Source of the DNA: Sulfurivermis fontis
GTDB lineage: Bacteria; Pseudomonadota; Gammaproteobacteria; Thiohalomonadales; Thiohalomonadaceae
NCBI RefSeq assembly: GCF_004001245.1
Contig: NZ_AP018724.1
Coordinates: 1,356,501 to 1,420,500, forward strand
DNA length: 64,000 nt
Direction: 5' to 3'
Positions 40,297 through 50,950 of the stretch are shown here, one piece after another. Within the stretch, counting starts at the first letter, position 1; each line of letters starts with the position of its first letter. The translations under genes and the position numbers were made by a program. The notes beneath the pieces are model-generated. The model saw nothing but the letters and a program-made list of their open reading frames with translations. It searched no databases and was not told the DNA's origin.

Positions 40297-40668
40297 ATGA
40301 GTCACGTCGATATCAACAAGTTCATCCACAACGCGGAGAGCGTCAGCCGCGACCCTGACGGGCATATGCTGGAACTGCCTCCCTGGGACGAGCGGGAGGC
40401 GGCGCGGCTGGCACAGGAAGAGGGCATTGCGCTCACGGCGGACCACTGGAACGTGGTGCATTTCCTGCGCGAGCACTATCGCCGTAACGGTCGCGCGCCG
40501 AGTGGACGGGTACTTTCGGCGGCGCTGGAGGAGGCCTTCAACGACTACGGCGGGCGGCGCTGGCTGTATTCACTGTTCCCACGCGGACCGGTGGTGCAGG
40601 GATCGCGCATTGCCGGGTTGCCGCTGCCGCCTTACAGCGCCGATGCCTCGTTTGGTTCTGTGGAATAA
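40297..40668 (+). CDS. DsrC/TusE-family protein lacking both C-terminal cysteines (RspA-like)
   Basis: A 123-aa protein with the family fold signatures WDEREAARLAQEEGIALTADHWNVVHFLREHYRRNGRAP and the end YSLFPRGPVVQGSRIAGLPLPPYSAD. In DsrC the end carries two redox cysteines (…ACK.AGLPKP.GCV); TusE keeps one. Here both positions are Ser (GSR and PYS). Family members without cysteines have been called RspA and are thought regulatory rather than sulfur carriers. GGAGGTG lies just upstream of the ATG. No dsr or tus genes adjoin it. Confidence 0.85.
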   Translation: MSHVDINKFIHNAESVSRDPDGHMLELPPWDEREAARLAQEEGIALTADHWNVVHFLREHYRRNGRAPSGRVLSAALEEAFNDYGGRRWLYSLFPRGPVVQGSRIAGLPLPPYSADASFGSVE

Positions 40669-40676
40669 CCGCCTGT

Positions 40677-40744
40677 AGGGGCGGACCATGTCCGCGACAC
40701 GCGTGTTTCTCCCTCACGCTGCATCGCGGACTCGGTCCGCTCCC
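40677..40744. repeat. Pair of inverted REP-like hairpins
   Basis: Two copies of one hairpin unit face each other: GCGGAC-CAT-GTCCGC at 40681-40695 and GCGGAC-TCG-GTCCGC at 40726-40740, with flanking bases matching as reverse complements. They sit between two convergent genes, a common place for REP doublets. Confidence 0.7.
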
Positions 40745-40749
40745 ACATG

Positions 40750-41196
40750 TCAGATCAGTTCAGCGACCGCCTTCTCGTCCATCCCCAGCACCTCCTGCTC
40801 CAGCAACTCGATGGCGGCGAGCAGGGTCTTGGACATTTCGATCAGCCTGTTGAGCAGGGTGTTGAGCTGCTCGCGGCGATCGTCGCGCTTCTTTCCGGTG
40901 CCAATGAGCTTTTGGAAAAAACTTATTTCCTCGGTCTCGAACAGCAGCTTGAAGATCTGCATGTAGATGCTGTGCAGGGCTTCGTGCGGTGTTTCGATGG
41001 CCTGGAAGCCCGGCAGCGAGGACAGCTTCTGGCCCGGGCCGTAGTACCACTTGCCGAAGGCACAGTCGGTATGGATGACCGGAACCTGATCTTCGTTGAT
41101 GGGGAGGCCGGCGACGATGGCCTGGGCGTAGGCGCGCCACTTGATGTGGGCGGACTTGGTGGCGCGCAGGTGCGTAATGACTTGTTTTTTGTCCAT
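40750..41196 (-). CDS. CZB-domain (chemoreceptor zinc-binding) protein
   Basis: A 148-aa helical protein with the CZB pattern: an early His (KSAHIKWR), the signature HTDCAFGKWYYGPG with the Cys, and HEALHSIY, giving the 3His/1Cys zinc site. A C-terminal coiled coil follows. CZB domains sense hypochlorous acid or zinc and are often attached to chemoreceptors or diguanylate cyclases; here it stands alone. ATG 41196 was chosen where the conserved region begins. Confidence 0.8.
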   Translation of the reverse strand: MDKKQVITHLRATKSAHIKWRAYAQAIVAGLPINEDQVPVIHTDCAFGKWYYGPGQKLSSLPGFQAIETPHEALHSIYMQIFKLLFETEEISFFQKLIGTGKKRDDRREQLNTLLNRLIEMSKTLLAAIELLEQEVLGMDEKAVAELI

Positions 41197-41390
41197 GTTC
41201 TCGTCCTTGATTGACTCCAGGAAAGCTCCATTGCAGCGGAGACGTGTTGCCAAATGTCTGACAAGCCCGCTGCGTGTAAGGATGTTACCTAGTTCACATC
41301 CGGCGGGCAATAGCGGACGACGGCATCAATCCTGATGCCGTCGGATGACAGGGTGATGACAGGAAACGGGGCGCTCGTGTCGCCGGCCGT

Positions 41391-42659
41391 TTATTGGGCA
41401 TTGCGCTCCAGCGCGGCGGCGAAGAAGCCGTCGGTATTGTGGCGGTGCGGCCACAGGCGCAGCACCTCCCCGGCGTCGGGCAGGGCCACGTTGCGGCGGG
41501 CGAGAATTTCGCTGGCGGGGAGCAGGGAGAACTCCGGGTGTGCTGCGAGGAAGGCCTGCACCACATCTTCGTTTTCCTCGCGCAGCAGACTGCAGGTGGC
41601 ATAGACCAGGCGACCGCCGGGGCGGACCAGACTGGCGGCGGTCTCCAGAATCTGGCGCTGGGTGGCGGTGATGACGGGGAGGTCCAGCGGACGCCACTTG
41701 ATGTCGGGATTGCGGCGCACGGTGCCGCTGCCGCTGCACGGTGCATCCACCAGCACGCGGTCCGCCTTGCCGGCGAGGCGGCGCACGCGGTCGTCGCGCT
41801 CGGGGGAGATCACCACGGTGCGCACGTTGTCGAGTCCGGCGCGGGCCAGGCGCGGCTTCAGTTTCTCCAGACGCTTGGCGACGATGTCGAAGGCGTACAG
41901 TGTGCCGGTATTGGCCATCATGGCACCGAGTTCCAGGGTCTTGCCGCCGGCGCCGGCGCAATAATCCACCACCATCTCGCGCCGCTTTGGCTCCAGCAGC
42001 AGACCGAGCAACTGGCTGCCCTCGTCCTGCACCTCGAACAGGCCGCCCTGGAAGCTGGGGCTCTTGAACAGTGGGGCGCGGTCGGCGCGGCGCAGGCCGA
42101 AGGGCGAGTAGGGTGTCGGCTCCAGGGCGTGGCCTTCCTCGGCCAGTCTGGCCTGCACGGCGGCGCGGTCGGCCTTCAGGGTGTTGACGCGCAGGTCCAG
42201 CGGCGCCGGCTGATTGAGGGCTTCGGCCAGGCGCAGGGTTTCCTCCTCGCCGAGCTGCGCCACCAGCTTTTCCACCAGCCAGCCGGGCAGATTGGTGCGC
42301 ACCTCCAGCGGCAGTTCGCTGGTGGCCAGGGCGCGCACGCGCTCGGTCAGGCTGCGGGCCTCGAAGCCGGGGCGCTCGGGGTAGTGCGCCTGTTCCAGGG
42401 CGCGCGCGCTCCAGCCCTGGGTCAGAAAATGTACCGCCACCAGCGCCGAGGCAGGGGCGTTGTCGCCAGCGGCATGGCGCAGCAGGGCCAGGCGGCGCAG
42501 ACAGGCGTACACCGTCTCTGCCACGGCGCCGCGGTCGCGCACGCCCATCTCGCGGTGCTCGCGGAAATAGCGCTCCATCGCCTTGTCGGCGGCACCCTGG
42601 CCGTTGAGGATGGCGGCCAGCAGGGTGGCGGCGTGTTTGAGCAGGGCGTCGTGTTTCAT
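41391..42659 (-). CDS. rsmB: 16S rRNA (cytosine-C5) methyltransferase, RsmB-like
   Basis: A 422-aa protein with an N-terminal NusB-like helical region and a C-terminal SAM-dependent m5C methyltransferase domain. That domain shows VVDYCAGAGGKTLELGAMM (SAM site), DAPCSGSGTVRRNPDIKW (first catalytic Cys region) and LVYATCSLLREENEDVV (nucleophile Cys region). It modifies C967 of 16S rRNA in E. coli. It is not next to fmt/def as in E. coli. Assignment to RsmB rather than a close paralogue is fairly sure. Confidence 0.82.
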   Translation of the reverse strand: MKHDALLKHAATLLAAILNGQGAADKAMERYFREHREMGVRDRGAVAETVYACLRRLALLRHAAGDNAPASALVAVHFLTQGWSARALEQAHYPERPGFEARSLTERVRALATSELPLEVRTNLPGWLVEKLVAQLGEEETLRLAEALNQPAPLDLRVNTLKADRAAVQARLAEEGHALEPTPYSPFGLRRADRAPLFKSPSFQGGLFEVQDEGSQLLGLLLEPKRREMVVDYCAGAGGKTLELGAMMANTGTLYAFDIVAKRLEKLKPRLARAGLDNVRTVVISPERDDRVRRLAGKADRVLVDAPCSGSGTVRRNPDIKWRPLDLPVITATQRQILETAASLVRPGGRLVYATCSLLREENEDVVQAFLAAHPEFSLLPASEILARRNVALPDAGEVLRLWPHRHNTDGFFAAALERNAQ

Positions 42660-42668
42660 ATTTGAGTC

Positions 42669-42744
42669 GCAAGTTCCAAGTTACAAGTTGCAAGCAAAAT
42701 TACACGGCAAGACGTTTTCTTGTCACTTGTAACTTGTCACTTGC
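42669..42744. repeat. Inverted repeat of CAAGTTACAAGT-type sequence
   Basis: A 26-nt left arm (42669-42694) pairs with a right arm at 42719-42744 with four mismatches, each arm built from CAAGT units. It lies between rsmB and hflD, both transcribed leftward. A shorter related stretch (CAAGTTACAGG) lies before the norD start near 16556. Confidence 0.6.
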
Positions 42745-42753
42745 AACTGGGGT

Positions 42754-43383
42754 TCAATGGGTCGTCAGTGCCAGCAGGCGCTGTGCCTCGGTGACGAAAG
42801 CCTTGCGTTTGAACAACAGTTGCCAGCGGGCGCCGCCGCTCTGGCTCCACAGCACGGCGGAGCGCATACCGGCCAGCAGCAGGGCGCGCACGCGGTTGGC
42901 GATGTCGGGGTTTTGCAGGTGGCCGTGTTCACCCGTCACCATGATGCGCGGCTGCAGGGTGCTGATGGTGTTGATGTAAATATCGGCCAGCGCGGCGATG
43001 ACGGATTCGTGGGTGGCATGGAAGTGGTCCCGCTGCCGTTCGGCCTTTTGCAGTCCTTCGGCGATGGTGTTGAGCAGGTCCTTGCGCGCCGCAAGTTTGC
43101 GTTCCAGGGTGAGCAGGGCCACGACATAGCGCATTACCTCAACATCCTGTTCGTCGACCTTGCCGCTCAGTTGCTTCCGCATGATTTGCAGGCCGTGGCG
43201 CAGGGCGGAGAGATCGCCGTAGACATCCACGGTGGTTTCGGCATCGCGCACGAACAGGCTGCGGATCAACGCCTCGAAGGGGGCCTGCTCCACCATGCCG
43301 CGGCGCGCGGTCTGTGCCACCAGGGACGCGGCCTGAAACAGCCCGGCGAGGGCCAGGGTGCGGTCGGTAAGGGTCTTGCTCAT
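42754..43383 (-). CDS. hflD: HflD, high-frequency lysogenization protein homologue
   Basis: A 209-aa helical protein matching HflD (DRTLALAGLFQAASLVAQTARRG, LRHGLQIMRKQL, HLQNPDIANRVRALLLAGMRSAVLWSQSGGARWQLLF). In E. coli it is membrane-associated and modulates phage lambda CII; its housekeeping role is unclear. It lies just after mnmA, its usual partner in gammaproteobacteria (4-nt gap). Confidence 0.9.
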   Translation of the reverse strand: MSKTLTDRTLALAGLFQAASLVAQTARRGMVEQAPFEALIRSLFVRDAETTVDVYGDLSALRHGLQIMRKQLSGKVDEQDVEVMRYVVALLTLERKLAARKDLLNTIAEGLQKAERQRDHFHATHESVIAALADIYINTISTLQPRIMVTGEHGHLQNPDIANRVRALLLAGMRSAVLWSQSGGARWQLLFKRKAFVTEAQRLLALTTH

Positions 43384-43387
43384 GGCT

Positions 43388-44485
43388 TCAGTTCGGTGTC
43401 GTCTGTTCGATGATGCCGCCGCCGAGGCAGATGTCGCCATCATAGAAAACCACGGACTGGCCCGGTGTGACGGCGCGCTGCGGCTGGGCGAAGTCCACCT
43501 CGCAGCGGTCGGCATGCAGGGCCGTGATGGTACAGGGTTGATCGCCTTGGCGGTAGCGCACCTTGGCCTGGCAGGGGTGCGGCAGGGAAGGCGGCCGGCC
43601 GGCCACCCAGTGCAACTGGCCGGCCTGGAGGGCGCGACTGAACAGCAACGGATGATCATGGCCCTGGTCCACCCACAGAATGTTCTGCGCCAAATCCTTG
43701 CCCACCACATACCACGGTGCCTCGCCGTGCTCCTTGCGGCCGCCCAGGCCCAGGCCTTGGCGCTGACCCAGGGTGTAGTACATCAGGCCGTCGTGGTGGC
43801 CGAGCAGTTCGCCCGCCGGGGTGCGCATCTCGCCGGGCCGTGCCGGCAGGTAGCGGGCCAGGAAGTCCTTGAAGCGGCGCTCGCCGATGAAGCAGATGCC
43901 GGTGCTGTCCTTCTTGTCGTGGGTGACGAGGCCGTGGTCCTGCGCCAGCCGGCGCACGGCGCTCTTGCGCAGCCCGCCCACCGGGAACAGGGCATGCGCC
44001 AGTTGTTCCTGTTGCAGGGTGTAGAGAAAGTAGCTCTGATCCTTGTCCGGGTCGAGGCCCTTCAGCAACTGGTAGACGCCGTCATCACCACGGTGCACAC
44101 GGGCGTAGTGGCCGGTGGCGATGGCGTCGGCACCGAGTTCCAGGGCATGGTCGAGAAAGGCGCGGAACTTGATCTCCTTGTTGCACAGGATGTCCGGGTT
44201 GGGCGTGCGCCCGGCGCTGTATTCGGCCAGGAAGTGGCTGAATACCCGTTCCCAGTATTCGGCGGAGAAGTTGATGGTGTGCAGCGGGATGCCCAGTCTG
44301 TCGCATACCGCGCGCGCGTCGGCGAGGTCGACGGCGGCGGCGCAGTAGTCCGCATCGTCGTCCTCCTCCCAGTTCTTCATGAACAGGCCTTCCACCCGGT
44401 AGCCCTGCTGCAGCAGCAACAGGGCGGCGACCGAGGAGTCGACGCCGCCGGACATGCCGACGATGACGTAGGGCTTGTTACTCAC
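43388..44485 (-). CDS. mnmA: tRNA-specific 2-thiouridylase
   Basis: A 365-aa enzyme that makes 2-thiouridine at position 34 of Lys, Glu and Gln tRNAs. It has the PP-loop [16 protein letters not shown], the catalytic Cys in [12 protein letters not shown] and the second active-site Cys in [16 protein letters not shown], with the family's C-terminal beta-barrel. It overlaps nudJ by 4 nt and precedes hflD, a conserved order. Confidence 0.95.
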   Translation of the reverse strand: MSNKPYVIVGMSGGVDSSVAALLLLQQGYRVEGLFMKNWEEDDDADYCAAAVDLADARAVCDRLGIPLHTINFSAEYWERVFSHFLAEYSAGRTPNPDILCNKEIKFRAFLDHALELGADAIATGHYARVHRGDDGVYQLLKGLDPDKDQSYFLYTLQQEQLAHALFPVGGLRKSAVRRLAQDHGLVTHDKKDSTGICFIGERRFKDFLARYLPARPGEMRTPAGELLGHHDGLMYYTLGQRQGLGLGGRKEHGEAPWYVVGKDLAQNILWVDQGHDHPLLFSRALQAGQLHWVAGRPPSLPHPCQAKVRYRQGDQPCTITALHADRCEVDFAQPQRAVTPGQSVVFYDGDICLGGGIIEQTTPN

Positions 44486-44931
44486 ACCATCTCCGTCAGC
44501 AGTTCCAGTGGGTAGCGCTTGCCGGCGATGTAGTCGTCGATGCAGCGCAGTACCAGCGGACTGCGCAGGGCGTCGCCCAGGGCGGCCACTTCGTCACGAC
44601 TGAGCCACACCGGGCGCAGGATGCCGCTGTCGAGGGCGCGTGCGGGGTCGTGGCCGGTGATGCGGCCGGTGAAGGCAAAGCGCAGGTAGGTGATGTCGCT
44701 GTCCGGCTTGCGCCAGCGGTACACCCCGAGCAGGGCCTCGGGCACGAAGTCGTAACGGGTTTCCTCCCGCGTCTCGCGTGCGGCGCCGGCGATGGGGCTC
44801 TCGTCCTCTTCCAGATGACCGGCGGGCTGGTTATACACCACGCGGCCGTCGGCCTCTTCCTCCACCAGCAGGAACTTGCCGTCCTGCTCCAGCACGCTGG
44901 CGACGGTGACGTGGGGTTTCCAGATTTCCAT
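44482..44931 (-). CDS. nudJ: Nudix hydrolase, NudJ-like phosphatase
   Basis: A 149-aa Nudix protein. The Nudix box is [21 protein letters not shown], with the REXXEE core intact. NudJ of E. coli removes phosphate from HMP-PP and nucleoside di/triphosphates. The neighbour order rluE-nudJ-mnmA-hflD is that of E. coli. The first 101 nt overlap the 3' end of rluE in a different frame. Confidence 0.88.
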   Translation of the reverse strand: MEIWKPHVTVASVLEQDGKFLLVEEEADGRVVYNQPAGHLEEDESPIAGAARETREETRYDFVPEALLGVYRWRKPDSDITYLRFAFTGRITGHDPARALDSGILRPVWLSRDEVAALGDALRSPLVLRCIDDYIAGKRYPLELLTEMV

Positions 44932-45535
44932 TTTTGGTTTCCTGTATCAGATTTGCATATTCATCGGCCGCCAGTGCGCGCCATTCGCCGGGGGCGAGGC
45001 CGGCCACGGTCCATGGCCCGATGGCCCAGCGCACCAGGCGCAGGGTGGGGTGGCCCACCGCCGCGGTCATGCGCCGCACCTGGCGGTTGCGTCCCTCGCT
45101 GATCTCCAGTTCGAGCCAGCAGGTGGGGATCGCTGCCCGGTAGCGGATCGGCGGCTGGCGCGGCCACAGCGCCGGTTCCTCGATCTGCCGCACCCTGGCC
45201 GGTGCCGTGGGGCCGTCGTTGAGCAGCACACCGCGGCGCAGCCGCTCCAGCGCCGCTTCATCCGGCACGCCTTCCACCTGGACCCAGTAGGTCTTGGGCA
45301 GTTTGTGGCGCGGGTGACTGATGCGATGCTGCAGGGCGCCATTGTCCGTCAGCAGCAACAGTCCCTCGCTGTCCCTATCCAGGCGTCCGGCCGGGCGGAT
45401 GCCGGGTTGGGACAGATACAGAGCCAGGGTGGGACGGCCTTCGGTGTCGGTGAATTGCGGCAGCACACCGTAGGGCTTATTGAACAGGATGACTTTTGTC
45501 ACGTAACTCGGGAGGCCGCTGTTGTCAGGCTGCAT
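44831..45535 (-). CDS. rluE: 23S rRNA pseudouridine synthase RluE-like
   Basis: A 234-aa pseudouridine synthase with [16 protein letters not shown], the catalytic Asp in [19 protein letters not shown], and [27 protein letters not shown]. RluE modifies U2457 of 23S rRNA. The expected end is near residue 200 (ANLIQETK); the frame runs on for about 35 Arg/Gly-rich residues into nudJ, giving a 101-nt overlap. Start at ATG 45535; a GTG ten codons downstream is possible. Confidence 0.87.
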   Translation of the reverse strand: MQPDNSGLPSYVTKVILFNKPYGVLPQFTDTEGRPTLALYLSQPGIRPAGRLDRDSEGLLLLTDNGALQHRISHPRHKLPKTYWVQVEGVPDEAALERLRRGVLLNDGPTAPARVRQIEEPALWPRQPPIRYRAAIPTCWLELEISEGRNRQVRRMTAAVGHPTLRLVRWAIGPWTVAGLAPGEWRALAADEYANLIQETKNGNLETPRHRRQRAGAGRQVPAGGGRGRRPRGV

Positions 45536-45613
45536 GGCAGGAAATGGCTGCGATATGGTACCGTTGCCCGGTTCCCAATACCACAGCTCAACAATACGCA
45601 ATAAGAAGAAACC

Positions 45614-48478
45614 ATGCCTCACTGGCTGCGCAGCATACGTCGGCGCATTATAGCGCTGTCCTTGCTCCTGAGCGTGCTCTTGCTCGGTGCCGTGCTGCAT
45701 GCCGATCAGCGGGTGCGTGAGACGGCGGCCCGCTCCCAGGAGGGGATGGCGCAACAGCAGGCCTTCACCGCCGGTATCGCGACGCTGAAGAACACCGTGT
45801 ATTTCATGGAGGGCGGCCTGTACCGCTATGCGGTGCTGCAGGACGATTCGGCACGCGCCGGCGTGGAGCAGTTGCTGGGCGAAATAAATCACCAGACGGC
45901 CGAACTGCGTGCCTCCGTGCTGCTGGCGGAGGATGACACGGTGCAGCAGAGCTTCGACACCCTGCTCATGACCTTGCGCCTGGTGGACAAGGACGTGCGT
46001 GACCTGCTGGATGTCATCGCCACCCTCGATAAGCGCTTTCCGGCCTCACCTATCATTACCGGCAAGCTCTTTCCACTGAATGTCGCGTTTGCCGCCGCCC
46101 TGGATGATGCTATGTTGGCCGTCGAGGTGGAGGCGAGCGGTGCCTTTGCCCGCGACCTGCAGCGATCGTTGCAGGAGCTGCGCTATCTATGGTCGCAGCA
46201 GATCAGCACGGTGCGCATGTATATCGCCAACCGTTCGGGTGTTTTCGGTACCCCGGAGGCCGGCATGCAGCAGCAGCTGCAGACCCGCAGCGAGTACATG
46301 CGCGAGATCCGTCGTCATCTCGATATCCTGCGACGCCATGCGAGAAATGCGCGGCTGCCCCTGCTGGCAGAGCGTGCCGAACAGATGCAGCAGCTCGCCG
46401 GTGAGTACGAGGAGCATTTCGGCGACATCGTCCGCATCTATGCATCGGGTGCCTGGCGTGGCGATATTGCCGTGCTGCGCAATATCATCCAGCCGTCGTT
46501 TGCCGAGGTGCGGCGCAGCTTCGACTCCATCGAAGCCAAGCTGGGCATCCTGGGTTCGAAGAGCATGATGAGTTCCCTGCGTCTTGCCGAGGAGCTCACC
46601 GGTTTTCTCTGGCGCGTCATCGCCGTGCTGGTGTTTTTGCTGCTGGTGGCCTATGTCGCCTACGAACTGGCCATTCGCCGTCCCATCGATCAGGTCATCA
46701 TGGCCCTGCAGGCCCTCGGCAAGGGTGAGGCCTATACCCCGCTGCTGAAAACGCGGACCTATGAAACCGATGCCCTGCTGAGTTCCTTCCGCGAGATGCA
46801 GAACCAGGTCAATGCCCGCGAAATGCGCCTGCGCTCCATTCTGGATAATGCCAGCGACGGTATCATCACCATCAATGAGCACGGTGTCATCGAAACCTTC
46901 AATACCGCCGCCGAATCGCTGTTCCGCTACACGGCGGAGGAGGTCATCGGCGAAAAGGTCAACCTGCTGATGCCGCATCCGATACGCGAGGAGCATGACA
47001 ATTACATCCGACGCTACATCGAGACCGGTGAACAGCGCATCATCGGCAACGAGATGAACGTCAATGCCCAGCGCAAGGATGGCACCATATTCCCCATGTC
47101 CATCAAGGTCGGCGAGATGATGCTGGACGGGCGGCGCTACTTCACTGCCATCGTGTCGGACATCAGCGAGCGCAAGGCGATGCTGGACCATCTGCGCCAT
47201 CTGGCCGAGCATGATTCGTTGACCGGGCTATACAACCGCCAGTACTTTACCGATGAACTGGAGCGGGTGATGCAGCGCTCCATGCGCCAGAAGGGTCTCA
47301 ATTGCGCCCTCCTGTATATCGATCTGGACAACTTCAAGTTCGTCAACGACACCCTGGGTCATCTCGCCGGCGATCGCGTGCTGATCGAGGTGGCCGGGCT
47401 GATCACCAAACGCAGTCGCAAGAGCGACATGATCGCGCGGCTCGGCGGCGACGAGTTTGCCGTGCTACTCTACGATGTCGATCTGGAGCATGCCCTGTCC
47501 ACGGCGGAGAGCTACCGCCAGCTGATGGCCGACTACAACTTCCGCCATGAGGGGCGGGTGGTGGATATCGGCTGTTCCATCGGCCTTGCGATGTTCGAAT
47601 CCGATGTCACCTCGCGCGAGGACCTGATGGCGCGTGCCGACATCGCCTGCCACATGGCCAAGCGCGCCGGCCGCAACTGCGTGCATCTGTATGAGGCCAC
47701 CGACCGCGCCAACATGGATACCATGTTCGCCGACATGGGCTGGGCCCGCAGCATCAAGCAGGCCATCGAGCAGGATCGCTTTGTGTTCGCCCTGCAACCC
47801 ATCGTCACCATCCCGCAGCGCTCCATCGTAAGCTACGAGCTGCTGCTGCGCATGCACGGCGAGAGCGACGAGATCATCATGCCGTCCGGTTTCATGCCCT
47901 CGGCGGAGCGTTTCGGCCTGATTCTGGAGATCGACCGCTGGGTGGTGCGCAAGGCCATCCGCCTGCTGGCCGAGAATGTCGTCGAGCCTGGCGCTCGCCT
48001 GTCCGTCAACCTGTCGGCCATGGCCATCGGCGATCAGGATATGTTGCGATTGATCACCGCGGAGCTGGAACAGCACGATGTCGCCCCGCAGCGCCTGACC
48101 TTCGAGATCACCGAAACCATCGCCATGGCCGACCTGTCGGCGGCGGTGGATTTCCTCGCCAGTCTGCGGGCCCTGGGCTGCGCCACGGCATTGGACGATT
48201 TCGGTGTCGGCTATAGCTCGTTCGCCTATCTCAAGGATCTGCCGGTGGATTACGTCAAGATCGACGGCTCCTTCGTGCGTGATATCGCCAAGGACAGCGT
48301 GCAGCTGGCGATGGTGAAGTCGATGAACGAGATTGCCCATGCCATGGGCAAGCAGACGGTGGCGGAATACGTGGACAACGATGAGGTGCTGCGCCTGCTC
48401 GACGAGATCGGCGTCGATTTCGCCCAGGGCTACCTTACCGGCCGGCCGCGCCTGGTCGACGCCGCCGCGGACCTCTGA
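45614..48478 (+). CDS. Membrane sensor GGDEF-EAL protein (c-di-GMP cyclase/phosphodiesterase)
   Basis: A 954-aa protein. TM1 (about 12-30) and TM2 (about 331-352) flank a long helical periplasmic sensor; then come a HAMP-like linker, a PAS domain (about 400-520), a GGDEF domain with intact GGDEF (611-615) and I-site RKSD (602-605), and an EAL domain (about 715-945). EAL-type residues are present: [38 protein letters not shown] and FAQGYL. Both activities are plausible. It is divergent from rluE and lies upstream of icd. Confidence 0.9.
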   Translation: MPHWLRSIRRRIIALSLLLSVLLLGAVLHADQRVRETAARSQEGMAQQQAFTAGIATLKNTVYFMEGGLYRYAVLQDDSARAGVEQLLGEINHQTAELRASVLLAEDDTVQQSFDTLLMTLRLVDKDVRDLLDVIATLDKRFPASPIITGKLFPLNVAFAAALDDAMLAVEVEASGAFARDLQRSLQELRYLWSQQISTVRMYIANRSGVFGTPEAGMQQQLQTRSEYMREIRRHLDILRRHARNARLPLLAERAEQMQQLAGEYEEHFGDIVRIYASGAWRGDIAVLRNIIQPSFAEVRRSFDSIEAKLGILGSKSMMSSLRLAEELTGFLWRVIAVLVFLLLVAYVAYELAIRRPIDQVIMALQALGKGEAYTPLLKTRTYETDALLSSFREMQNQVNAREMRLRSILDNASDGIITINEHGVIETFNTAAESLFRYTAEEVIGEKVNLLMPHPIREEHDNYIRRYIETGEQRIIGNEMNVNAQRKDGTIFPMSIKVGEMMLDGRRYFTAIVSDISERKAMLDHLRHLAEHDSLTGLYNRQYFTDELERVMQRSMRQKGLNCALLYIDLDNFKFVNDTLGHLAGDRVLIEVAGLITKRSRKSDMIARLGGDEFAVLLYDVDLEHALSTAESYRQLMADYNFRHEGRVVDIGCSIGLAMFESDVTSREDLMARADIACHMAKRAGRNCVHLYEATDRANMDTMFADMGWARSIKQAIEQDRFVFALQPIVTIPQRSIVSYELLLRMHGESDEIIMPSGFMPSAERFGLILEIDRWVVRKAIRLLAENVVEPGARLSVNLSAMAIGDQDMLRLITAELEQHDVAPQRLTFEITETIAMADLSAAVDFLASLRALGCATALDDFGVGYSSFAYLKDLPVDYVKIDGSFVRDIAKDSVQLAMVKSMNEIAHAMGKQTVAEYVDNDEVLRLLDEIGVDFAQGYLTGRPRLVDAAADL

Positions 48479-48486
48479 GTCGGCGA

Positions 48487-48516
48487 CTGACATCGCCCCG
48501 CCCCGGATGCTAGAAT
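48487..48516 (+). promoter_or_regulatory. Candidate sigma-70 promoter of icd
   Basis: CTGACA (48487-48492) and TAGAAT (48511-48516) are separated by 18 bp and lie about 37 nt before the icd start codon. Confidence 0.5.
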
Positions 48517-48552
48517 CCGGCCATATTTTTCCCGCTATCCCACGGAGCAGTC

Positions 48553-49812
<1,260 letters not shown>

Positions 49813-49965
49813 GGAAGTTCTGAATAAGTTCAGAGCTTCCGCGGCACAGGAATGTGCCGCCATTTTTCAACGACGATAAGTCGTTGAAAAATGAAGCCAA
49901 GCGAAAATCACACTTTTCGCTTGGCGTGGTCTGAGAAGTCCAGGATGGACTTATTCAGACCTTCC
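49813..49965. mobile_element. IS5-like five-hairpin MITE, copy 3 (intact, 153 bp)
   Basis: Intact 153-bp copy flanked by GTAA at 49809-49812 and 49966-49969. The left duplication includes the icd stop codon. It differs from copy 4 at few positions, for example GGAAGTTCTGAA in the left arm, which leaves a G-U pair. It may act as the icd mRNA 3' structure. Confidence 0.88.
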
Positions 49966-50023
49966 GTAAGTAACGGCGCTGGCGGACGGGGCGGGACCGG
50001 GCGGTTTCCGCCCCGTTTGCTTT

Positions 50024-50446
50024 TCAGGGGGTGGCCTCGATCAGGATGGCGGCCACCACCTGGCGGCCTTCTCCGGCGAGGACGTTGTAGGTCCGGCAGG
50101 CAGCACCGGTGTCCATGACCTCCACGCCGATGCCGAGCGCGGTGAGCGGGGCGAGCAGGGCGGGGGAGGTGTAGCGGAAACTCGTGCCGGTGCCGAGCAG
50201 GACCACCTCCGGTTCCAGGGCCAGGAGAGTGGCGAAGTGTTCGCTGTGCAGGTCGGCGTACTGTTGCGGCGGCCAGTCGCGCAGCAGCCGGTCCGGGGCG
50301 AGGGCGAAGCTGCGGCGCAGCACCTCGCTGACGGGCTGCACGCTGCCGTTCTCGTTCGGCGCGCCAGGGCCGATGATGGTGACCGTTGCGGCATCGTAGG
50401 CGCGGATGGCATAGCCGCTGCCGAACGTGTCCTGACTGAACTTCAT
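50024..50446 (-). CDS. Mth938-like (DUF498/Xcc1710-like) domain protein
   Basis: A 140-aa protein with the Mth938/DUF498 pattern: FGSGYAIRAYDAATVTIIG, PEVVLLGTGTSFRYTSPALLAPLTALGIGVEVMDTGAACRTYNVLAGEGRQVVAAIL. The biochemical role of the family is unknown; human AAMDC and NDUFAF3 are distant members. It sits alone between two intact copies of the MITE, transcribed opposite to icd and alaC. Confidence 0.85.
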   Translation of the reverse strand: MKFSQDTFGSGYAIRAYDAATVTIIGPGAPNENGSVQPVSEVLRRSFALAPDRLLRDWPPQQYADLHSEHFATLLALEPEVVLLGTGTSFRYTSPALLAPLTALGIGVEVMDTGAACRTYNVLAGEGRQVVAAILIEATP

Positions 50447-50485
50447 GGGCAAAAATCCTGGGCAATAACGCGCAATATGATATAG

Positions 50486-50638
50486 GGAAGCTCTGAATAA
50501 GTTCAGAGCTTCCGCGGCACAGGGATGTGCCGCCATTTTTCAACGACGATAAGTCGTTGAAAAATGAAGCCAAGCGAAAATCACACTTTTCGCTTGGCGT
50601 GGTCTGAGAAGTCCAGGATGGACTTATTCAGACCTTCC
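50486..50638. mobile_element. IS5-like five-hairpin MITE, copy 4 (intact, 153 bp)
   Basis: Intact copy flanked by ATAG at 50482-50485 and 50639-50642. The hairpins are at 50486-50513 (12-bp stem), 50514-50533 (8 bp), 50534-50566 (14 bp), 50569-50598 (12 bp) and 50601-50634 (15 bp with one bulge). Only 8 of 153 bases lie outside the five hairpins. Confidence 0.88.
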
Positions 50639-50660
50639 ATAGGAGTGGTTTGTGTTGCTT

Positions 50661-50928
50661 GGCGCATCCCTGCGCCTCACCCCCTGCGGGGGCTGAAGCG
50701 ACGAATCGCTCCCGGCGATTCGTTGTTCGGCGCATCCCTGCGCCTCACCCCTTGCGGGGGCTGAAGCGACGAATCGCTCCCGGCGATTCGTTGTTCGGCG
50801 CATCCCTGCGCCTCCCCCCTGCGGGGGCTGAAGCGACGAATCGCTCCCGGCGATTCGTTGTTCGGCGCATCCCTGCGCCTCCCCCCCTGCGGGGGCTGAA
50901 GCGACGAATCGCTCCCGGCGATTCGTTG
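50661..50928. repeat. Four tandem 67-68-bp units, each of three hairpins
   Basis: Unit starts are at 50661, 50729, 50797 and 50864. Each unit contains GGCGCA-TCCC-TGCGCC, then a C4-6 / G4-5 stem around TGC, then ACGAATCGC-TCCC-GGCGATTCGT. Units are nearly identical, with variation mainly in the C-tract length. The array ends 22 nt before the alaC start region and is not a CRISPR, since there are no variable spacers. Confidence 0.9.
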
Positions 50929-50950
50929 ACAGCAGAAAACCGGGCCAGTA

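Noticed and set aside
49891-50118. Small open frames inside the MITE copies (for example the one starting MKPSENHTFRLAWSEK)
   Set aside because: The same short peptide recurs in each copy only because the DNA is repeated. The frames run out of the element into unrelated flanks and lack ribosome sites.
50661-50928. CRISPR array
   Set aside because: The units are contiguous near-identical repeats with no variable spacers.
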